From assembly GCF_004770265.1 (NCBI RefSeq), contig NZ_RQGQ01000004.1, positions 744,001 to 808,000 on the forward strand: 64,000 nucleotides of DNA. The letters are read 5' to 3'. Positions 59,169 to 64,000 of the stretch are shown here, piece by piece. Positions within the stretch are counted from its first letter, which is position 1. Each line of letters begins with the position of its first letter. The notes below the pieces were generated by a model that worked only from the letters and a program-made list of their open reading frames with translations, made no database searches and was not told where the DNA came from. This DNA comes from Leptospira congkakensis. Lineage in GTDB: Bacteria; Spirochaetota; Leptospiria; Leptospirales; Leptospiraceae. The position numbers and the translations under genes are program-made.

Positions 59169-60170
59169 TTGGCAGAAACTTACGTCACAACCGCCTATGA
59201 AAGGCTCCAAATTGCACACTTACGTTGGCGAAAACGCCTACAAAAGTGGATTTCCCGAAGTCGGGAAAAAGTAAGCTTTGTCCTCATCCCAAACGATGAA
59301 AAAGCCTTCGTACAAATTGAAATTTCCGTCGGAATGCTTGGATTTTTATTCGGCCTTTCCCTCTCCCTAGTCCTCCTTTCCTTTGGCCTACTCTTATATT
59401 TTTCCTTTTTCTTTGACCGCAATCTCTCATTAGAGAAAAAAACGGAAACCCAACTCGTATCCTTTTTGTTCTATGACCTGCTCTCACAAGACCTAAAAGA
59501 ATCTGTGGAAGAATTGGAATCCACAACCGAATCACTAAACCTACTTGCTTGGGAAGAAATTCCAGAAAAGGAAATGATCACCCAAGATTATCTACTCAAA
59601 GAAGAATTTAGAAAAGATGCAAGCGAACTCGACTCCAATCTTTTGTTGTTCCAACAAGTAGTTACCACCTACACTCAGTTTGGTGTTAAGTTAGGCAATC
59701 TGGTTCCCAATTTCCAAAATGCAATTGACTATCTTTCCATGAGAGAAAGTATTTTTTACTCTATGCCTAGGGGCCGACCGCTAAAGCCGGGTGTCGGTGT
59801 TGTGACTTCCACCTTCGGGTATAGAAGTGATCCCTTTGGAATTTTACCTGTGGGGGAATCTCATTCAGGGATTGACTTTGCTGCTGGGGAAGGAACTCCG
59901 ATTTATGCCACAGGCCCTGGAATCATTGCCGTCGACACAGCAGTGGGTGGGCTTGGAAAATCAGTGCGAATCAATCATGAAAACGGCTTTTTTACTTTGT
60001 ATGGACACTGCTCGCTCATTTTGGTAAATCCAGGAGACCGAGTCAAACGAGGGGATAAAATTGCCCTTGTGGGCCAAACAGGAAAGGCAACAGGAGCTCA
60101 CGTCCACTATGAAGTACGAATTGGTCTCGATTCTCCACTAGATCCCGAAGAATACATCAACTTAGATTAA
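59169..60170 (+). CDS. Membrane-anchored M23 endopeptidase
   Basis: The 333-residue protein has a basic N-terminus, one membrane helix (about 54-80), a helical region (about 85-185) and an M23 domain (about 205-330). Zinc ligands are in [10 protein letters not shown] and HVHYEVRIG, with YGHCSLI between. It has no LysM, unlike the enzyme at 4246. It starts at TTG 59169; a better start was not found. It probably cleaves peptidoglycan cross-links in the periplasm. It is divergent from pcnB with a 52-bp gap. Confidence 0.9.
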   Translation: MAETYVTTAYERLQIAHLRWRKRLQKWISRSREKVSFVLIPNDEKAFVQIEISVGMLGFLFGLSLSLVLLSFGLLLYFSFFFDRNLSLEKKTETQLVSFLFYDLLSQDLKESVEELESTTESLNLLAWEEIPEKEMITQDYLLKEEFRKDASELDSNLLLFQQVVTTYTQFGVKLGNLVPNFQNAIDYLSMRESIFYSMPRGRPLKPGVGVVTSTFGYRSDPFGILPVGESHSGIDFAAGEGTPIYATGPGIIAVDTAVGGLGKSVRINHENGFFTLYGHCSLILVNPGDRVKRGDKIALVGQTGKATGAHVHYEVRIGLDSPLDPEEYINLD

Positions 60171-60242
60171 CTAACGAAAGAAAGGATTTGGATTGATCAA
60201 AATGATCATTCTGATTTTTTAAATTTTAACAATGTTTAGGTG

Positions 60243-60298
60243 GGATTGGTTCGAACCCTTGTTTGTTGGTAATTCAGGGACAAAGGCCGAACCAGTTC
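60243..60298. repeat. Long imperfect hairpin between convergent M23 and doxX genes
   Basis: An outer arm of 11 paired positions (GGATTGGTTCG-like with CGAACCAGTTC) and an inner CCTTGT/ACAAAGG stem fold into one large hairpin in the 144-bp gap. It may end both transcripts or act as a structured RNA element. There is no T-run. Confidence 0.45.
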
Positions 60299-60314
60299 GA
60301 AATATAAATTAAAT

Positions 60315-60761
60315 TTAGAATTTTCCGATTAAATTAAAATCAACCGAATACACACCAGCACCACCCACTACGAGAGCGATAAGAAGTCCTGCTGCGAGAA
60401 TATGAAACTCATATCCTTCTCCTTTTTGGTTTCCATTCCAGTTGATAAAAAATCCGTTTTGTCTATGAGCAAGCACTGCTGCACCGATCATAATGATGGC
60501 AATGGAAGCCGCAGCAAATTTAGTTAAAAAACCAACGAGAAGTAAAACAGATCCAAAAGATTCACCTAAGATGATGAGAACTGCCAAGATTCCAGGGAAC
60601 TTCAGTTGCCCTGTAAAAAATCCGTAAGTTCCTTTGAATCCGTATCCACCAAACCAACCGAGTAGTTTTTGGGCACCGTGTGGGAAGATCACAACAAAAG
60701 CTGTGATGCGTAGGATGAGAGGGATAATATCCCCAGAAGTAGAAAATAGATAATCGAACAT
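60315..60761 (-). CDS. DoxX-family membrane protein
   Basis: The 148-residue protein has four membrane helices and the DoxX segments FPHGAQKLLGWFGGYGFKGT and LIILGESFGSVLLLVGFLTK. DoxX proteins are linked to redox stress and to thiosulfate-quinone or thiol metabolism in various bacteria; the exact role here is unknown. AAGGAG precedes the ATG. A perfect 26-bp palindrome lies 23 bp upstream of the start, which suggests tight repressor control. Confidence 0.9.
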   Translation of the reverse strand: MFDYLFSTSGDIIPLILRITAFVVIFPHGAQKLLGWFGGYGFKGTYGFFTGQLKFPGILAVLIILGESFGSVLLLVGFLTKFAAASIAIIMIGAAVLAHRQNGFFINWNGNQKGEGYEFHILAAGLLIALVVGGAGVYSVDFNLIGKF

Positions 60762-60783
60762 ATGGTTCTCCTTAAATCAATAG

Positions 60784-60809
60784 AATATAGTTTAATATTA
60801 AACTATATT
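60784..60809. promoter_or_regulatory. Perfect 26-bp palindrome, probable operator of doxX
   Basis: The half-site AATATAGTTTAAT is followed directly by its exact reverse complement, giving a 26-bp palindrome. A TTGACT -35-like box lies just upstream on the minus strand at about 60813-60818. The position between promoter and ATG suits a dimeric repressor of MarR or related type. The regulator gene is not next to it. Confidence 0.72.
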
Positions 60810-60864
60810 AAGTCAAACTATTTTATAATTTTTTATAGAATCATCCTAAACTAGTTTGAGATAA

Positions 60865-60900
60865 CAAGAAAAATATCTGTTATAGCGGATATTTTTCTTG
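60865..60900. repeat. Perfect 13-bp inverted repeat upstream of the permease operon
   Basis: CAAGAAAAATATC and its exact complement are separated by ten bases, 35 bp before the permease ATG. It could be an operator, or a weak attenuator in the leader. It differs from the doxX palindrome, so a different regulator is likely. Confidence 0.6.
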
Positions 60901-60934
60901 AAAAACTTTCAATTTTACCTCAAATAGAACCTAA

Positions 60935-62305
60935 ATGGGTCTGACCGAGAAAAAATCGAACTTATCACTATTTTCCCTCGTTTGTATGGCCATTGGCCTC
61001 ACTATCGGTGGAGGGATTTTTGTCCTAACAGGTGTTCTTGCGAGAGATCATGCTGCCCATTTGCCTTATTTTTACCTTTTGGCATCCCTTCCGATGTTCT
61101 TCATTATCTTTCCTGTGGCTGTTCTCGGACGGTATTTTCCGACAAACGGGGGTATCTATTTTTATCCGAGTCGTATGCTCTCTCCCCGTTTTGCGTTTCT
61201 GATCACTTGGATTTTTCTAAGCACTGCCAGTTTTGGACAAATTCCATTGTTCACTCTGGCTTGTTCTGATATCCTATTGCAAATATTTCCAGTCGGTTCC
61301 AAAGATCTTTGGGCTTTTGGTGTATTAACTATTTTTTTCCTTTTGAATGTATCGGGGATAAAACCAGTTCTTTTCGTACAGAATGCACTTGTATCAATTT
61401 TGGTTTTTCTACTTGGATATTCTATTTTTCGAATCGTGGATTTTCATCACTTAACTTACGTTAAAACGGATTCTCTTCCGGAAATTTTGCCTGGGTTAGA
61501 GATGATCTCTCTATTATGTTTTACCTATTTTGGATCCAATGCCATTATCGAACTTGGTAAAGAAACAGGAAAACCGAAACATTTGCTGAAAGCATTTTTA
61601 TGGGCCTTCCCCATTGTTGTTCTTATTTATTTTAGTTTTAGTTTTGCCATTTCTTCTATTAGTCACGGGGACTTAACTCTTCCACCATCCGATTATCTTT
61701 TTAATTTGATTAGGAGTCGATTGACACCTGTTGAATTCAAATTGTTTCTTCTCGGTGGCCCCTTACTTGCCGTAGTCACTTCGTTAAATGGTATTTTCCT
61801 CATCCAAACAAAATCTTTGATTGGGCTTGTCCAAGATGGTTGGTTCCCACATTTAAAAAAAGAATCCCAAACCATTTCTTATACAAAAATTTTTACGATT
61901 CTTTACATCCTATCTGCATTAGGATTATTCCTGCGATGGAATTTGGAAACCTTGGCCACCTACTCTACTGTTGGTTGGTTTTTTGTCATCTTAGCACAAC
62001 TGATCTCCATATTTCCCGCAAAACAGATCTTAAAAGAAAACGGATATTTCCCAAAACTATTTTTCAAAAACTCCTTCATACAAATCACGATTATTGGGAT
62101 TACCTTAGCCACAATTTTAACAAGTATTCTTTTGTATCGATTGCACCAAGATGGGAAGCTACTCGGGCTTGTATTTGTCACAGGTTTCGGTATCATTTAC
62201 TTGTATCTTATTTCTAAGTACAAGGGTTACAATCCTACAAAAGAAACAGAACTAAAAAGGGAAATACTAACATTATATTTAGAATCGGAGGATACAAATG
62301 ACTAG
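60935..62305 (+). CDS. APC-family amino-acid permease
   Basis: The 456-residue protein has about twelve membrane helices and the APC hallmark AIGLTIGGGIFVLTG in helix 1, with FTYFGSNAIIELGKETGKPK in helix 6-7. It imports or exchanges amino acids or amines; the substrate is not evident. Its stop overlaps the start of the next gene by eight bases. The 173-bp gap to doxX contains the two inverted repeats. Confidence 0.9.
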   Translation: MGLTEKKSNLSLFSLVCMAIGLTIGGGIFVLTGVLARDHAAHLPYFYLLASLPMFFIIFPVAVLGRYFPTNGGIYFYPSRMLSPRFAFLITWIFLSTASFGQIPLFTLACSDILLQIFPVGSKDLWAFGVLTIFFLLNVSGIKPVLFVQNALVSILVFLLGYSIFRIVDFHHLTYVKTDSLPEILPGLEMISLLCFTYFGSNAIIELGKETGKPKHLLKAFLWAFPIVVLIYFSFSFAISSISHGDLTLPPSDYLFNLIRSRLTPVEFKLFLLGGPLLAVVTSLNGIFLIQTKSLIGLVQDGWFPHLKKESQTISYTKIFTILYILSALGLFLRWNLETLATYSTVGWFFVILAQLISIFPAKQILKENGYFPKLFFKNSFIQITIIGITLATILTSILLYRLHQDGKLLGLVFVTGFGIIYLYLISKYKGYNPTKETELKREILTLYLESEDTND

Positions 62306-62840
62306 AGTCAGTCTCACAGAATACGAGTCGTCACCTGAGGAAATCAAAAAGGAATACGACTACCAGATAAAAAAGAATGGAAGGATCACCAATATGAAAA
62401 GAACCCTCCTCCATTCCTTACCATCTTACAAAGCCTATATGGAATGGTATGTTTTAAAGGAGGAACTAGTTCCTTTTTTAGAAGAGAGACCCTTTACCAT
62501 TTTTGCTCACGCACTCTCTGCGGAAACAGATTGCCTCATCTGTTCGACTTTTTTTAGAAAGATCATCTTTGATTGGGGAGAAAATCCTGACACCATCGAA
62601 TTCAATGAATTAGAAAACTTACTCGTAGATTTTGCTAGAGAAATTGTCAAAAACTCAAATCAAGTTTCGGATTCTGTTTTTAACAGATTAAAACTAAAGT
62701 TTGATGAGAAACAAATTGTTCTCCTGACTGCCTTTGCGGGGATTATGATTGCCACAAATATTTTTAATAACGTATTAAAGATCCCATTAGACGAGATATT
62801 AAAACCATTCACAAAAAAAGGAGTTCATCACCATGGCTAA
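62298..62840 (+). CDS. Carboxymuconolactone decarboxylase/AhpD-like protein
   Basis: The 180-residue helical protein resembles the AhpD-like fold: SAETDCLICSTFFRKII contains a CxxC (CLIC) at the place of the AhpD redox pair. The His that usually follows three to four residues later is Phe, so the classical proton-relay is changed. The rest is LTAFAGIMIATNIFNNVL-like helices. GGAGG precedes the ATG. It overlaps the permease and SDR genes, so the three are made together. A peroxidase or carboxymuconolactone-type reaction is not proven. Confidence 0.72.
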   Translation: MTRVSLTEYESSPEEIKKEYDYQIKKNGRITNMKRTLLHSLPSYKAYMEWYVLKEELVPFLEERPFTIFAHALSAETDCLICSTFFRKIIFDWGENPDTIEFNELENLLVDFAREIVKNSNQVSDSVFNRLKLKFDEKQIVLLTAFAGIMIATNIFNNVLKIPLDEILKPFTKKGVHHHG

Positions 62841-63639
62841 AGAATTTTCAAATCAAGTCGTTTTCATCACTGGAGCCGCACATGGACAAGGAAGGGAAAC
62901 AGCCTTAGCATTTGCGAGAGAAGGTGCAAAGATTGCAGCCCTTGACATTGCCAAACCATTGGCTTACCCATCTTATGCATTAGGGACAAATGAAGAACTC
63001 ATATCCTTAAAAAAGGAAATTGAATCTTTAGGATCCGAGGCAGTCATCTTAACTGCGGATATTCGAAACGCAAAAGAAGTGGAGTCAGCCGTTTCAGAAA
63101 CTATTTCTAAATTTGGAAAGATTGATATTTTGTTCAATAACGCGGGGATATGTGCTTATGGGTATTCTCATGAACTAACAGAAGAAGCATGGGATAGTAT
63201 GATTGACATCAATCTAAAAGGAGCTTGGGTTGTGGGAAAATTTGTAATCCCAGTGATGATCAAACAGAAATCCGGTGTCATCATCAATAATTCCTCCATA
63301 GCAGGACTTCGAGGTATGAATCGACTCTCCCATTATGCGGCTTCGAAATGGGGTCTTACCGGGCTCTCCAAGTCTTGGGCCATCGAACTCGCACAATATG
63401 GAATCCGAGTGAATTCTCTCCACCCAACTGGGGTAAATACTCCAATGAACGATGGTTTGGCTGCAATGGAAGGAGCCACTCCCATTGAAATTGCAGAGAG
63501 ATCGGCAGGGAACTTACTCCCAGTTCCTTGGGTGGAAACAGAGGATGTGGCAAATGCAGTTCTATTCCTTTCCTCAAAAAAAAGTCGTTACATTACAGGT
63601 TCGGAATTTGTATTGGATGCCGGTTTGCTCACCAGATAA
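62833..63639 (+). CDS. Short-chain dehydrogenase/reductase
   Basis: The 268-residue classical SDR has the NAD(P)-binding ITGAAHGQGRETALAFA (about 11-27), NNAGI, and catalytic NNSSIAG with YAASK. An Asp after strand 2 (ALDIAK) favours NAD. The C-terminus ends SEFVLDAGLLTR. The substrate is unknown, probably an alcohol/ketone. AAGGAG is upstream of the ATG, and it overlaps the AhpD-like gene by eight bases. Confidence 0.92.
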   Translation: MAKEFSNQVVFITGAAHGQGRETALAFAREGAKIAALDIAKPLAYPSYALGTNEELISLKKEIESLGSEAVILTADIRNAKEVESAVSETISKFGKIDILFNNAGICAYGYSHELTEEAWDSMIDINLKGAWVVGKFVIPVMIKQKSGVIINNSSIAGLRGMNRLSHYAASKWGLTGLSKSWAIELAQYGIRVNSLHPTGVNTPMNDGLAAMEGATPIEIAERSAGNLLPVPWVETEDVANAVLFLSSKKSRYITGSEFVLDAGLLTR

Positions 63640-63721
63640 TTTTATCTAACTACGGGATTTGAGGGCATTTCACAAAGAAATTCTCCTTTTCCCATGGGGC
63701 CTAGATTTTACCCTTTCCTCT

Positions 63722-64000
63722 ATGTTAGATCGAATTCCGATTCCAAATCCCTTTGGCTGGGAGGGTTTATCCACTTTCAGCCTTCTTATGATGTTGGCTT
63801 TTCTTGTAGGTTCTTACCTCCTCCCTAAGGAGTTAGAACGAAAGAAGTTGGATCCGAGCCATTCGGATTGGTTGATATTTCTTGGGATTTTGGGTACCTT
63901 AGTGGGGGCCAAAATTTTCTTTATCTTTGAAATTTGGGACCAAGTATTTATCGATGTTCCTGGATATGATGGGAAGTACACATACCCTCTCACTCATTGG
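63722..64000 (+). CDS. lgt: Prolipoprotein diacylglyceryl transferase family protein (partial)
   Basis: The frame from ATG 63722 is open to the window edge (93 residues seen). It begins [19 protein letters not shown] and continues with membrane helices and [13 protein letters not shown], similar to the N-terminal region of Lgt with its conserved glycine/arginine region still to come. An upstream in-frame TTG at 63659 is possible. The enzyme adds diacylglycerol to lipoprotein cysteines. The identification is from the N-terminal third only. Confidence 0.7.
   Translation, partial: MLDRIPIPNPFGWEGLSTFSLLMMLAFLVGSYLLPKELERKKLDPSHSDWLIFLGILGTLVGAKIFFIFEIWDQVFIDVPGYDGKYTYPLTHW

Noticed and set aside
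1..64000. CRISPR array, insertion sequence, prophage, integron or defence island
   Set aside because: No regularly spaced repeats, transposase, integrase or phage genes were seen; the only notable direct repeat is the 91-bp thiL piece.

Overview
The window reads as a chromosomal segment of a spirochaete of the genus Leptospira, most likely a saprophytic, L. biflexa-like species. This is inferred from the gene set, the moderate-to-low G+C, the frequent TTG/GTG starts and the family make-up: bactofilin plus LysM-M23, Maf/DUF115, SpoIIE/STAS regulators, REC-kinase hybrids, Cys-rich secreted proteins and a very short SMC. No species name can be proven from the sequence alone. No rRNA operon, insertion sequence, prophage, CRISPR array or replication origin is visible. 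The window is housekeeping-rich and densely packed, with about 60 genes.

Layout. 1-6.5 kb (+): a zinc-dependent phospholipase C-like protein, PBP1A, a bactofilin, a LysM-M23 endopeptidase (cell wall and shape block) and a DUF900 hydrolase lipoprotein. 6.5-12.7 kb: a transglutaminase, an AraC regulator, an Mpo1-like dioxygenase, malQ and class I fba. 12.7-16.8 kb: a two-component pair, a secreted helical protein that may belong to the flagellar-coiling (FcpA/FcpB) group, and a PAS/GAF-SpoIIE phosphatase. 17.1-19.2 kb: glnA behind a well-spaced sigma-54-type promoter, an intrinsic terminator, a CAU tRNA and a Cys-rich exported protein. 19.2-30.2 kb: an SMC without a recognisable hinge, Maf-like DUF115, an unknown gene, plsY, der, smpB and a large MoxR/midasin-like AAA protein fused to a degenerate VWA domain. 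30.2-34.6 kb: aminotransferase, prepilin peptidase, pdxH, ribBA and STAS.

34.6-48.4 kb (-) is one long co-directional run, transcribed ftsK > lolA > rodZ-like > rimO > pgsA > trpD > yajC > membrane protein > secD > secF > ribD > ribE. Many of its junctions overlap, so it joins envelope biogenesis, Sec export and riboflavin synthesis. 48.4-54 kb (-): yajQ, alaS, an MFS permease, then rplM-rpsI with a strong terminator. 54-57.6 kb: thiL followed by two paralogous receiver-kinase genes. A 91-bp copy of the 3' end of thiL lies after the second kinase gene, a scar of duplication or recombination. 57.6-64 kb: pcnB, a second M23 peptidase, DoxX behind a perfect palindrome, a translationally coupled permease / AhpD-like / SDR trio, and the start of lgt.

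The most notable signals are the thiL 3'-end duplication around the kinase pair, the glnA sigma-54 promoter combined with loss of the adenylylation tyrosine, the hinge-less SMC, the AAA-VWA fusion with degraded second AAA and MIDAS sites, the unknown protein between yajC and secD, and the palindromes around doxX.
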